NCBI GenBank assembly: GCA_965228215.1
Contig: OZ245800.1
Coordinates: forward strand, 2,542,001-2,606,000
Origin: Maricaulis sp965228215
GTDB lineage: Bacteria > Pseudomonadota > Alphaproteobacteria > Caulobacterales > Maricaulaceae
Direction of reading: 5' to 3'
Length of the DNA: 64,000 nucleotides
Below, one piece after another: positions 42,628 to 53,838 of the stretch. The notes under the pieces are model-generated. The model saw only the letters and a list, made by a program, of their open reading frames with translations, was not told the DNA's origin and did no database searches. Numbering within the stretch: the first letter of the stretch is position 1; every line of letters starts with the position of its first letter. The position numbers and the translations under genes were made by a program.

Positions 42628-44885
42628 CGCCGCTTGCCCTTCTTCCAGGGACGGCCGCCACGCTTGCCGCCGCGATCCGGTCGATAACCGCCGCGGCCGC
42701 GCTTGGGGCGCTGACCCGGTTCGGCATTGGTCTCCATCGCCAGAAGCAGACCACCGGTTATGGGCGTGGCTTCCTCGATCCGCACGGTTACGGACATGCC
42801 CAGGCGATAGCGTCCGCCGCTTTCCTCGCCGATCAGGGCATGGGCCTGTTCGTCATGATAGAAGCGCTCGCGACCCAGCACGCTGATCGGGACCAGCCCG
42901 TCGGCCCCGGTCTCGTCCAGGCGCACAAAGGCACCGAAGCGCGTCACGCCGGTGATGCGGCCCTCGAACTCGCCGCCCACGCGTTCGGCCAGGTAAAGCG
43001 CGATAAACCGGTCCACGGCATCACGTTCCGCGGCCATGGCTCGGCGTTCGGAATGGGTGATTTCCTCGGCGATGACGTCGAGCCGGCTGCGTTCCTCGTC
43101 GGTCTGTTCGCCATGGCCCAGATCCAGCGCCCGGATCAGGGCCCGGTGTACGGTCAGATCGGCATAACGGCGGATGGGCGAGGTGAAATGGGCGTAGCGG
43201 TCGAGATGGAGACCAAAATGGCCCTGGTTCTCGATCGAATAGACAGCCTGTGACTGGCTGCGCAGCACGACCTCGTTGACGGTCTCATAATGTTCGGAAC
43301 CGCGGGCCTGGGCGAGAAGCTTGTTGAAGCGGTCCGTGCGGGGGGCTTCGCCGCGCGCCCATTTGAACCCGACCGTCGGCAGGAAGCCGGCGAGGGAATC
43401 AATCTTCTCCCGGGAGGGTTGTTCGTGGACCCGGTAGATCAGCGGTACCCGTTTCTTTTCCAGGCTCTCTGCAGCGCAGACATTGGCCTGGATCATGAAC
43501 TCCTCGATCAGCTTGTGCGCGTCGAAGCGCTCGCGGACCTCGACGCCCAGCACCTTGCCGTCCTGGCCGACACGCACCCGGCGTTCCGGCGCATCGATCT
43601 CCAGCGGTTCGCGGCGTTCCCGGGCGGCCTTGAGCGCATCATAGGCGCCCCAGAGCGGCCGCAGGACGGCGTCGAGCAGGGCATCGGCCTTGGGAGAGCC
43701 ACCGCCCTCGATCGCGTTCTGTGCGTCTGTATAGGAGAGTTTCGCGGCCGACTTCATCCAGCCGCGGATGAAACGATGCCCGGTCTTGTTGCCCTGGCGG
43801 TCGAAGACCATGCGGACAGCCAGGCAGGGCCGTTCTTCCTTCTCGCGCAGGGAACAAAGATCATTGGACAGGCGTTCCGGCAGCATCGGCACGACCCGGT
43901 CGGGCAGGTAGACCGAATTGCCACGCTTGTAGGCGCCGCGATCGAGCGCCGAGCCCGGATCGACATAGGCGGCGACATCGGCGATCGCGACGATGACCTG
44001 CCAGCCACCCTTGTTCTTAGGATCATCATCGGCGGCCGCCCAGACCGCGTCGTCATGATCCTTGGCATCATCCGGGTCGATGGTGATCAGCGGCAGGTCG
44101 CGCAAATCCTCGCGCTTGCCCATCCTGGCGGGCTTGATCGCCTTCACGGTCTTCAGCTCGGCGTCGGAGAAGCCCTGCGGTACGCCGTGCGAATGCAGGG
44201 CGATGATACTGCCGGCGCCCGGACTGTCGGCGTCGCCCACCACATCGATGATCTCGGCGGTCTTGAGCCCGTAGCGGCGCTCCTTCGCGATGGCGCACAG
44301 GACGAGATCCCCGTCGCGCGCCTTCTCGGCCTCGCCTTTCGCAGGAATGAGCTCGTGGCGGGACCGGCGGTCCACCGGCACTAGCCGGAAATGCCCCTTG
44401 GACGGTTTGCGCAATACGCAGAGCACTTTGTGAGCGCTTTGGCCGAAGCGTTTGATCAGGCGTGCCTCGTAGCCGCCCTCGCCATCCGGGGAGAGGCGAA
44501 CCAGTGCCTTGTCGCCAATGCCCAACGCGGTCTGACCCTTGCCGCCGGCGCCTTCACCGGGTGCGAGCCGGATCGGCGGAGCGGCATGATCGGACCTTGC
44601 CGGTTCGGCCATCAGCTCGCCATCGGTATCGCGGTCGGTGATCACCACGACGGTGACTGCCGGCAGAACGCCGGCCAGCGAGTAATTGCGTTTCTTGTCG
44701 CGGGTAATGACGCCCTCGGCTTCCAGATCCGCCAGCGCGTCCTTGAGATGACGTTTCTTGTCGCCATCGCGCAGGCCGAGGGCCCGGGCCAGTTCGCGCT
44801 TGCCGAACTGGCCTTCACCCATCTTGATGGCTTCGATCAGCCCGTCGCGGGTGAAGCCGGCGATTTTGGGATCGATGCCGGCCAT
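42624..44885 (-). CDS. rnr: Ribonuclease R
   Basis: A processive 3'-to-5' exoribonuclease of the RNB family that degrades structured RNA. The 753 residues include an N-terminal winged helix (about 8-70), cold-shock/OB domains, the RNB catalytic core with ITIDPDDAKDHDDAVWA (metal-binding aspartates), HFTSPIRRYADL and a C-terminal S1 domain (about 625-715). The end is Arg/Lys/Gly-rich. The start MAGIDPK lies 5 bases after the topA stop; the frame stays open into topA but is not coding there. Confidence 0.96.
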   Translation of the reverse strand: MAGIDPKIAGFTRDGLIEAIKMGEGQFGKRELARALGLRDGDKKRHLKDALADLEAEGVITRDKKRNYSLAGVLPAVTVVVITDRDTDGELMAEPARSDHAAPPIRLAPGEGAGGKGQTALGIGDKALVRLSPDGEGGYEARLIKRFGQSAHKVLCVLRKPSKGHFRLVPVDRRSRHELIPAKGEAEKARDGDLVLCAIAKERRYGLKTAEIIDVVGDADSPGAGSIIALHSHGVPQGFSDAELKTVKAIKPARMGKREDLRDLPLITIDPDDAKDHDDAVWAAADDDPKNKGGWQVIVAIADVAAYVDPGSALDRGAYKRGNSVYLPDRVVPMLPERLSNDLCSLREKEERPCLAVRMVFDRQGNKTGHRFIRGWMKSAAKLSYTDAQNAIEGGGSPKADALLDAVLRPLWGAYDALKAARERREPLEIDAPERRVRVGQDGKVLGVEVRERFDAHKLIEEFMIQANVCAAESLEKKRVPLIYRVHEQPSREKIDSLAGFLPTVGFKWARGEAPRTDRFNKLLAQARGSEHYETVNEVVLRSQSQAVYSIENQGHFGLHLDRYAHFTSPIRRYADLTVHRALIRALDLGHGEQTDEERSRLDVIAEEITHSERRAMAAERDAVDRFIALYLAERVGGEFEGRITGVTRFGAFVRLDETGADGLVPISVLGRERFYHDEQAHALIGEESGGRYRLGMSVTVRIEEATPITGGLLLAMETNAEPGQRPKRGRGGYRPDRGGKRGGRPWKKGKRR

Positions 44886-44890
44886 TGTCG

Positions 44891-47467
<2,577 letters not shown>

Positions 47468-47586
47468 CGGGCTCTTTTCCGGCACGGGGAGGACGCGGCC
47501 GAGTTCGGCCAAGGCGCGGGAAAGTGTGCGAGCCGATGGAGTCTGTCAACCGAGCTGCGGCAATCTGGCCGACCGGGCGAGGCGGT

Positions 47587-48891
47587 TCAGCCGCCCGGAG
47601 CGACCGGGAAACAGGCCTCGTCCCGGGCCGCGAAATCGGCGCAGGCGCGGCGGGCATCGCTCTCCGACATCGCCTCGAAACGGGCCCGCCAGACGCGGTT
47701 CCCGTTGACGTCCGCGGCGCGCGCGGCGGGCTGGGCGGTGGCGAGGGCCGGGGAGGCCATGGCGATCCGGTCGAGCCGGTCCTGAGCGGCCGAAGCGGAA
47801 TTATACGCGCCGACCTGGACTGACCAGGCGCCGCGGATCAGGCTGGGCTCGTCTTCACTATTATAGGCGACGGCGATCGGCGAGGCGGGCAGGGGATCCG
47901 TGCCGCCGGCAATCTCGTCGGTCACCACGATCTGGACCGGCGGGGCGGACTGGGCCGAACCCATTTCCACCGGCGCGTCCAGATTGAGGGCGGCGACGTC
48001 GCGGGCAATCAAGTCCTGCTGACGGACGGGGCTGATGCGCGGCGAGGTCAGGGATGCAAACAGGCGGCTGTCCTGGCGGCGTTCCAGCGTGTCGAAGGCG
48101 GCCTCGACCAATTCCTCGGCATGGGCGTCGCGCGACGCGGCAGTCGGTCCGCCCATGACAACGGCGATCAGGCGGTGATCGCCGCGCTCGGCGGACACGA
48201 CCACATTGAAGCCTGAGGCGCGGATATAGCCTGTCTTGAGACCATCGACGCCATTGACGCGGCCGACGAGGGAATTGTGATTGCGATAGGTCCGGCCCCG
48301 ATAGCGGAAACTGGTCTCTTCGAAATAGTGATAATATTGCGGGAAATCCCGGTGCAGTGCGACGGCGAGGCGCGCCATGTCGCGGGCGGTCGTCACCTGG
48401 CGCGAATTGGGCAGTCCGGACGCATTGCGGAAAACGGTGTCGGTCAGGCCGAGCTCCTCGGCGCGAACCGTCATGTGCTGGGCGAAGCGCGCTTCACCGC
48501 CGGACAGTCTTTCACCGACCGCGACGGCAACATCATTGGCGCTCTTGATCACGAGGGCGCGGATCGCCGTCTCGACAGTAATCGTGCTGCCGGCCTGGAC
48601 ACCGAGGCGTGACGGCGAGGCACTGGCCGCATTGGCCGAGATCCGGATCTGGTCCTGCAGGCCGATCGTGCCTTCCTCCAGGGCCTGGAAGAGCATGTAG
48701 AGCGTCATCATCTTGGTCAGGGATGCAGGATAGCGCTGGGCTTCCGATCGCCGGGAGTGCAGGACGACGCCGGTATTCTGGTCGACGACAAACGCCGCGT
48801 AGCGAGAACTGTCGGCTCTCGACGCGGGGGCGGAGAGGGTCATTGCCACGACGGCAAACAGGACGGCAATCAGACGGCGTGCAGTCAGCAT
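47587..48891 (-). CDS. D-alanyl-D-alanine carboxypeptidase with SPOR domain
   Basis: A periplasmic penicillin-binding protein (S11 family, DacA/DacC-like) that trims the terminal D-Ala from peptidoglycan stem peptides. The 434 residues have a signal peptide (1-26), SLTK (SxxK), SAN and KTG catalytic motifs (PASLTKMM, KSANDVA, DGLKTGYIRASG). The C-terminal 75 residues form a SPOR domain (WSVQVGAYNSASAA) that binds denuded glycan at division sites. This points to a septal role. It is divergent from the phasin gene. Confidence 0.94.
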   Translation of the reverse strand: MLTARRLIAVLFAVVAMTLSAPASRADSSRYAAFVVDQNTGVVLHSRRSEAQRYPASLTKMMTLYMLFQALEEGTIGLQDQIRISANAASASPSRLGVQAGSTITVETAIRALVIKSANDVAVAVGERLSGGEARFAQHMTVRAEELGLTDTVFRNASGLPNSRQVTTARDMARLAVALHRDFPQYYHYFEETSFRYRGRTYRNHNSLVGRVNGVDGLKTGYIRASGFNVVVSAERGDHRLIAVVMGGPTAASRDAHAEELVEAAFDTLERRQDSRLFASLTSPRISPVRQQDLIARDVAALNLDAPVEMGSAQSAPPVQIVVTDEIAGGTDPLPASPIAVAYNSEDEPSLIRGAWSVQVGAYNSASAAQDRLDRIAMASPALATAQPAARAADVNGNRVWRARFEAMSESDARRACADFAARDEACFPVAPGG

Positions 48892-48980
48892 CCGGACAGC
48901 TTCGCGGCTTCATGTTTCCACTCGGTTAAGCCTGCAGGGACAATCTTCATGACCGTTTTGTTGCGGCGCACAAATTTCGC

Positions 48981-49009
48981 TTGACGGGAGTAATCGCCTG
49001 ATCTAGAAA
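48981..49009 (+). promoter_or_regulatory. Sigma-70-type promoter of the phasin gene
   Basis: TTGACG (48981-48986), a 17-bp spacer and TAGAAA (49004-49009) match the alphaproteobacterial housekeeping consensus (TTGACGG ... CTAGAAA). Transcription would begin near 49016, giving a leader of about 38 bases before the ATG at 49055. Confidence 0.7.
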
Positions 49010-49054
49010 TGCTGCAACTGCGAAAAGCGACCGCAGCATGGATTGAGTGAAGTC

Positions 49055-49792
49055 ATGACCGAGACCAACGCTAACGCCACGCCGACCGCCAAGCCCGCTG
49101 CCAAAGCGGCAAAGGCTGCACCTAAAAAGGCGCAACCGAAAAAGGCCAAGGCCGTGAAGAATACGACTGCCAAGAAAACCGTTGCCAAGAAGGCGCCGGC
49201 GAAGACGGCAGCAGCGAAGACGGTGACGGCCAAGAAAACCGTCTCCAAGAAATCTCCGGCCAAAAAGGCTCCGGCCAAGACGGTCGCTGCAAAGACCCCC
49301 AAGACGGCCAAGACGGCCGCCAAGTCCCAACCCTCCGTCGCGCAAGCGGCGCCCAAGACCGAAACGAGTTTCAAGATGAACCAGACGATCGAGAACATGA
49401 CCGCCGCCAGCAATGACGCCCTCAAGGAAGGCTTCGAGAAGTCCATCAACGCCGTGAACGAGGCCAGCGCCTTCCACAAGGACACCGTTGATGCCGTCAT
49501 CGAATCCGCGTCCGTCGCCGGCCGCAGCCTGGAAGAGCTGAACGCCAACTCCGTGGCCTACGCCAAGACCGCCATGGAAGAAGGCGTCGCCGTCACGAAG
49601 GCCGTCTCCTCCGCACGCTCCGTGCAGGAAGTCCTCGAGATCCAGACCGACTACGCCAAGTCCTCCATGGACGCCTACCTGGCCGAGCTGAACAAGACGT
49701 CCGAACTCTTCGCTGGCCTGGTGAAGGAAACGGTCAAGCCGCTGAACGATCGCTTCTCGGCTGCTGTCGATCTCGCCCAGTCGCAGCGCTAA
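49055..49792 (+). CDS. Phasin-family protein with N-terminal Lys/Ala-rich (histone H1-like) domain
   Basis: A 245-residue two-part protein. Residues 1-101 are built almost only of K, A, P and T in units such as AKKAPAKT and KTVSKKSPA, like histone H1 and the tail of Pseudomonas PhaF. Residues about 107-245 form a phasin_2 helical domain (FKMNQTIENMTAASNDALKEG, split) that should coat polyhydroxyalkanoate granules. The tail likely binds DNA and would tether granules to the nucleoid. The order is the reverse of PhaF. An in-frame TTG 12 bases upstream is a weaker start. No PHA synthase is in the window. Confidence 0.87.
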   Translation: MTETNANATPTAKPAAKAAKAAPKKAQPKKAKAVKNTTAKKTVAKKAPAKTAAAKTVTAKKTVSKKSPAKKAPAKTVAAKTPKTAKTAAKSQPSVAQAAPKTETSFKMNQTIENMTAASNDALKEGFEKSINAVNEASAFHKDTVDAVIESASVAGRSLEELNANSVAYAKTAMEEGVAVTKAVSSARSVQEVLEIQTDYAKSSMDAYLAELNKTSELFAGLVKETVKPLNDRFSAAVDLAQSQR

Positions 49793-49839
49793 CGCGCCGG
49801 GCCGTTCGCGGCCCCTACAGGATAATGACCTCCCTGACT

Positions 49840-49869
49840 GGCCCGGCCTTGCGCCGGGCCTTTTCTTTT
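49840..49869 (+). terminator. Terminator after the phasin gene
   Basis: A hairpin with arms GGCCCGGC and GCCGGGCC and a 5-base loop, followed by TTTTCTTTT. It lies in the 228-bp gap between the phasin gene and clpS; the remainder holds the AT-rich clpS leader, and I see no other feature in it. Confidence 0.92.
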
Positions 49870-50020
49870 GCGTTCAGGGTGAACTGCAAAACGGAGGCAA
49901 ATCCGAACCGGGCGTGCTATTCTTTCCCGAACCGGCTGCAGGCGAAGCCTTTGCGTGCGCGTCAGCCGCTCCTATCTATCGTTTAGCTGTCTCTGGTTAC
50001 ATTCGAAGACGTTTTAAAAA

Positions 50021-50350
50021 ATGACCGAACGAAAACACGAAGATACGGATCCAAATGAGGAATCCGGCGTTGCTACGAAAACTCGTCCGGCCACGAAGAA
50101 ACCTTCGCTTTACCGTGTTCTGCTACTTAATGATGACTACACGCCCATGGAGTTCGTCGTAGAGGTCCTCGTCAGGATCTTCAGAAAAACTCCCGAAGAT
50201 GCCGCAACGATCATGCTGCATGTTCATCAGAACGGTGTCGGAATGTGTGGCGTGTACACGTACGAGGTCGCCGAAACCAAGGTGGCCCAAGTCATGGATG
50301 CCGCACGGCGGGCCCAACACCCGCTTCAGTGCACGATGGAAAAGGAATAG
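50021..50350 (+). CDS. clpS: ATP-dependent Clp protease adaptor ClpS
   Basis: A 109-residue adaptor that binds N-degron proteins and delivers them to ClpAP. A flexible, charged N-terminal part (1-30) precedes the core with LLNDDYTPMEFVVEVL (N-degron pocket), HVHQNGVGMCGVYTYEVAETK and a C-terminal Q-C. There is no clear Shine-Dalgarno; the ATG follows TTTTAAAAA. clpA starts 4 bases after its stop. The aat gene at 28.5 kb makes Leu/Phe N-degrons for this pathway. Confidence 0.96.
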   Translation: MTERKHEDTDPNEESGVATKTRPATKKPSLYRVLLLNDDYTPMEFVVEVLVRIFRKTPEDAATIMLHVHQNGVGMCGVYTYEVAETKVAQVMDAARRAQHPLQCTMEKE

Positions 50351-50354
50351 TCCG

Positions 50355-52673
50355 GTGCCTTCTTTCTCAGCTGATCTGGAAGACTCTCTGCACCGCGCTC
50401 TGGGGTATGCCAACGAGCGTGGGCATGAATTCGCAACCCTGGAGCATCTCCTCCTCGCCCTCGTGGACGATCAGGACGCTTCGGCGGTCATGAAAGCCTG
50501 CGATGTGGATCTCGACGAGCTCCGCGCCACGCTGGTGGAATATGTCGACAACGAGCTGACCGAGCTTGCCGTTGATGATGACGAGGACGCCAAGCCGACG
50601 GCCGGTTTCCAGCGTGTCATCCAGCGCGCGGTCATCCACGTCCAGAATGCCGGACGGGAAGAGGTGACGGGCGCTAATGTCCTCGTTGCCCTGTTCGCCG
50701 AGCGCGAGAGCCACGCGGCCTACTTCCTGGCCGAGCGTGACATGACGCGCTACGACGCCGTGAATTTCATCTCCCATGGTATCGGCCGCAAGCCGGGCGG
50801 TTCGGAAGAACGCGCCGTGCGCGGTGCCGAGGAGACCGAGGAGCCGCAGAAGGATGGTGACGCACTCACCGCCTATTGCGTGAACCTCAACGAGAAGGCG
50901 AAGGCCGGCGGTGTTGATCCGCTGATCGGACGCGACGACGAAGTCGAGCGCTGCGTCCAGGTCCTGTGCCGCCGCCGCAAGAACAATCCGCTCCTGGTCG
51001 GTGACCCGGGTGTCGGCAAGACCGCGATCGCCGAGGGCCTGGCCCGCAAGATCGTCGAGAATGCCGTGCCGGAAGTCCTGGCCACCGCGACCATCTACTC
51101 CCTGGACATGGGCTCGCTGCTCGCCGGAACTCGCTATCGCGGTGATTTCGAGGAGCGCGTGAAGCAAGTGGTCAAGGAGCTGGAGCAAAAGGACAATGCC
51201 GTCCTCTTCATCGACGAGATCCACACGGTCATCGGTGCCGGAGCGACCTCGGGCGGTGCGATGGATGCGTCCAACCTGCTGAAGCCGGCCCTCCAGTCGG
51301 GTGGTCTGCGCTGCATGGGTTCGACGACCTACAAGGAATATCGCCAGCATTTCGAGAAGGATCGTGCGCTGGCCCGTCGTTTCCAGAAGATCGACGTGGT
51401 CGAGCCGTCCGTCCCGGACGCGATCAAGATCCTGCAGGGTCTGAAATCCTATTTCGAGGATTTCCACGACGTGCGCTTCACGAATGATGCGCTGAAGTCC
51501 GCCGTCGAGCTGTCGGCCCGCTACATGGGCGACCGCAAACTGCCGGACAAGGCGATCGACGTGATCGACGAGGCGGGTGCCCAGATGCGCCTGATGCCGG
51601 TGTCCAAGCGCAAGAAGACGATCGGCGTGAAGGATGTCGAGGGTGTCGTGGCCACGATGGCGCGCATTCCCCCGAAATCCGTCAACAAGTCGGACGAGGC
51701 TGCGCTCAAGAACCTGCAGTCCGATCTCAAGCATGTCGTGTTCGGCCAGGATCCGGCGATCGAGAAGCTCTCGACCGCGATCAAGCTGGCCCGTGCCGGC
51801 CTGCGCGAGCCGAACAAGCCGATCGGTTGTTACCTGTTCTCCGGCCCCACGGGTGTCGGCAAGACCGAGGTCACCAAACAGCTGGCCGAGATCATGGGTG
51901 TCGAGCTCCAGCGTTTCGACATGTCGGAATACATGGAACGCCACGCGGTCTCCCGCCTGATCGGTGCGCCTCCGGGCTATGTCGGCTACGACCAGGGTGG
52001 TCTCCTGACCGATGGTGTCGACCAGCATCCGCACTCCGTGCTGCTGCTCGACGAGATCGAGAAGGCCCATCCGGACCTGTTCAACATCCTGCTGCAGGTC
52101 ATGGACAATGGCACGCTGACGGACTCGAACGGCAAGAAGGTCGATTTCCGCAATGTCATCCTGGTGATGACCACCAATGCCGGTGCTGCGGACGCCCAGA
52201 AGGAAGCCATCGGTTTCGGCCGCGGCAAGAAGATCGACGAGGCCGAGAAGGCCGTGGAACGCCTGTTCACTCCGGAATTCCGCAACCGTCTCGACGCCGT
52301 CATCCCGTTCGCTCCGCTGAGCGCCGAGAGCATTTCCCGCGTGGTCGAGAAATTCGTCCTGCAGCTGGAAGCCCAGCTCATCGATCGCGGTGTGACGTTC
52401 GAACTGACGCCGGATGCAACGGCCTGGCTTGCCGAGCGTGGCTATGACAGCCGCTTCGGTGCCCGTCCGTTGTCCCGCGTGATCCAGGAGAGCATCAAGA
52501 AGCCGCTGGCTGACCAGATCCTCTTCGGCGAGCTCAAGAAGGGCGGACTGGTCAAGGTCGATGTCGACGAAGCCAATCCGGACCAGCTCGACTTCCACAT
52601 CACGCCGGGAGATCGCCTCCTGCCGCGTGACGAGAAGAAGAGCGGCAAGAAGGGCAAGGCAGAAAAGGCCTGA
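50355..52673 (+). CDS. clpA: ATP-dependent Clp protease ATP-binding subunit ClpA
   Basis: The AAA+ unfoldase of the ClpAP protease. The 772 residues start at GTG (MPSFSADLEDSLHRAL) 4 bases after clpS; the frame opens further upstream only inside clpS. The Clp N-domain (1-145) is followed by two AAA+ modules with Walker A GDPGVGKT and GPTGVGKT, and Walker B LFIDEIHT and LLLDEIEKA. The ClpP-binding loop IGF is present in KEAIGFGRG. A Lys-rich tail ends the protein, and a terminator follows. Confidence 0.97.
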   Translation: MPSFSADLEDSLHRALGYANERGHEFATLEHLLLALVDDQDASAVMKACDVDLDELRATLVEYVDNELTELAVDDDEDAKPTAGFQRVIQRAVIHVQNAGREEVTGANVLVALFAERESHAAYFLAERDMTRYDAVNFISHGIGRKPGGSEERAVRGAEETEEPQKDGDALTAYCVNLNEKAKAGGVDPLIGRDDEVERCVQVLCRRRKNNPLLVGDPGVGKTAIAEGLARKIVENAVPEVLATATIYSLDMGSLLAGTRYRGDFEERVKQVVKELEQKDNAVLFIDEIHTVIGAGATSGGAMDASNLLKPALQSGGLRCMGSTTYKEYRQHFEKDRALARRFQKIDVVEPSVPDAIKILQGLKSYFEDFHDVRFTNDALKSAVELSARYMGDRKLPDKAIDVIDEAGAQMRLMPVSKRKKTIGVKDVEGVVATMARIPPKSVNKSDEAALKNLQSDLKHVVFGQDPAIEKLSTAIKLARAGLREPNKPIGCYLFSGPTGVGKTEVTKQLAEIMGVELQRFDMSEYMERHAVSRLIGAPPGYVGYDQGGLLTDGVDQHPHSVLLLDEIEKAHPDLFNILLQVMDNGTLTDSNGKKVDFRNVILVMTTNAGAADAQKEAIGFGRGKKIDEAEKAVERLFTPEFRNRLDAVIPFAPLSAESISRVVEKFVLQLEAQLIDRGVTFELTPDATAWLAERGYDSRFGARPLSRVIQESIKKPLADQILFGELKKGGLVKVDVDEANPDQLDFHITPGDRLLPRDEKKSGKKGKAEKA

Positions 52674-52694
52674 TCTTCAAAGCGATAGCACAGG

Positions 52695-52726
52695 AAACGG
52701 CGCCTCTCGGGGCGCCGTTTTCTTTT
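52695..52726 (+). terminator. Terminator after clpA
   Basis: A hairpin with arms AAACGGCGCC and GGCGCCGTTT and a 6-base loop, then TCTTTTC. The same arm sequence recurs in the terminator of the next gene. Confidence 0.92.
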
Positions 52727-52799
52727 CTTCCCACGAGATCGACGTATCTGGGTATTCGCGCGAGACGGGAAATTTCCGTTGAGTCCTTGCGCGGGTCTG

Positions 52800-52807
52800 T
52801 TAACCAT
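52800..52807 (+). promoter_or_regulatory. CtrA-like half-site
   Basis: TTAACCAT, the known half-box for the cell-cycle regulator CtrA in Caulobacter-group bacteria, lies 50 bases before the start of the small secreted protein. A single half-site can occur by chance. Confidence 0.35.
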
Positions 52808-52856
52808 TCGGCTCCAGCTCGGCTGGTCGATAATCAAGATCTCTGGGGAGAGAGTT

Positions 52857-53171
52857 ATGAAAAAGATGATTCTGGGCGCGGTCGCCGCCCTTGCTCTGGC
52901 TGCTCCGGCCTTCGCCGGTCACACCACCATTCAGATGACGCGTGACAGCGGCGAAACCTTCACGGTGGTGCTGCATGATGACGGCACCGCAACGGTCAAT
53001 GGTGGCGCGCCGGAAGCTTTCACGTGGGACGAGAACACGCGCGAGCTCTGCGCTGCCAGTGGTCTGTGCGTGACGTTTGCCGCAACGGGCCAGGAAGTCG
53101 GCTTCACGACGACTTATACGACCAATCAGGGCAATTCCGGCACGGCAACGCTGACTGAGCGCGTCGAGTAG
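52857..53171 (+). CDS. Small secreted hypothetical protein
   Basis: A 104-residue exported protein. Residues 1-20 are a clear signal peptide (MKKMILGAVAALALAAPAFA). The mature 84 residues look beta-rich (TTIQMTRDSGETFTVVL, EVGFTTTYTTNQGNSGTATL) and contain two cysteines five residues apart (LCAASGLCV), able to form a disulfide. No family is recognised. A strong ribosome site (GGGGAGAGAG) and a terminator of its own indicate a well-expressed single gene. Confidence 0.8.
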   Translation: MKKMILGAVAALALAAPAFAGHTTIQMTRDSGETFTVVLHDDGTATVNGGAPEAFTWDENTRELCAASGLCVTFAATGQEVGFTTTYTTNQGNSGTATLTERVE

Positions 53172-53192
53172 ACACGCCTCACCGGTTAGAAG

Positions 53193-53226
53193 AACGGCGC
53201 CTCCATCGGGGGCGCCGTTTTTGTTT
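53193..53226 (+). terminator. Terminator after the small secreted protein
   Basis: A hairpin with arms AACGGCGCC and GGCGCCGTT and a 9-base loop, then T5GTTT. The stem is the same as that of the clpA terminator about 500 bp upstream. Confidence 0.9.
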
Positions 53227-53239
53227 GTCTGGTTGACCG

Positions 53240-53644
53240 TCAGGCCGGGCGTGACCGCGCCAGTGTCAGGGCGAGCTGCACCAAGAGGGCGCCGCCCCAC
53301 AACATGCCCAGGCCGGCCGCGATGCGCGGGCTGGCGTCCAGCCGGGCCACGATCAGGGCCAGGACGACCATGACGCCCAGGAAGACCATGCCGTGCCAGA
53401 AGAGGGGCGCCCAGCGGCGAGCGCCGGGACTGTTGAAGAAGGCCGGCATGTCGGCCATCTCGCCCAGGACTTCGGCAATCTGCTCGACGGACAGGCAGAA
53501 CGCGCTGGCGAGCGCCTTGCGGGCTTCCAGTCCGGCGGGATGCCCCGCCTCGATCCGCTGGATCGTGCGGACACTCAGATCAGCGACCGCCGCAAGTTCC
53601 TCCTGCGACCAACCCTGTTTCCGTCTCAATGCGCGTAGGCTCAT
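53240..53644 (-). CDS. XRE-family HTH protein with two membrane helices
   Basis: A 134-residue protein. Residues 3-60 form a Cro/C1-type HTH (LRALRRKQGWSQEELAAVADLSVRTIQRIEAG). The second half has two hydrophobic helices (about 85-103 and 108-127), so the regulator is membrane-bound. The start MSLRALRR fits the HTH; 29 upstream codons are also open but unlike the family. The targets are unknown. Confidence 0.82.
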   Translation of the reverse strand: MSLRALRRKQGWSQEELAAVADLSVRTIQRIEAGHPAGLEARKALASAFCLSVEQIAEVLGEMADMPAFFNSPGARRWAPLFWHGMVFLGVMVVLALIVARLDASPRIAAGLGMLWGGALLVQLALTLARSRPA

Positions 53645-53838
53645 TCCCTGTCCAGTTCCTGCGATACTGCTCCGGTTCGATCGTCTGGCTAGCAGCACGG
53701 GCACAAGTCTAACACGACACAAACCCGACATGGCGGGAATTCACTGAGGGCGCCTGCCAGAAATCGCTTGATCGCGCCGCGGGGGAGGTGAAATCTGGTC
53801 CGCACAATCAAGAATGAAATCACACGGGAAGTCGAAAC

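Noticed and set aside
50367..52598. 743-codon open frame on the minus strand across clpA
   Set aside because: Antisense shadow of clpA, composed of low-information His/Asp/Arg-rich sequence.
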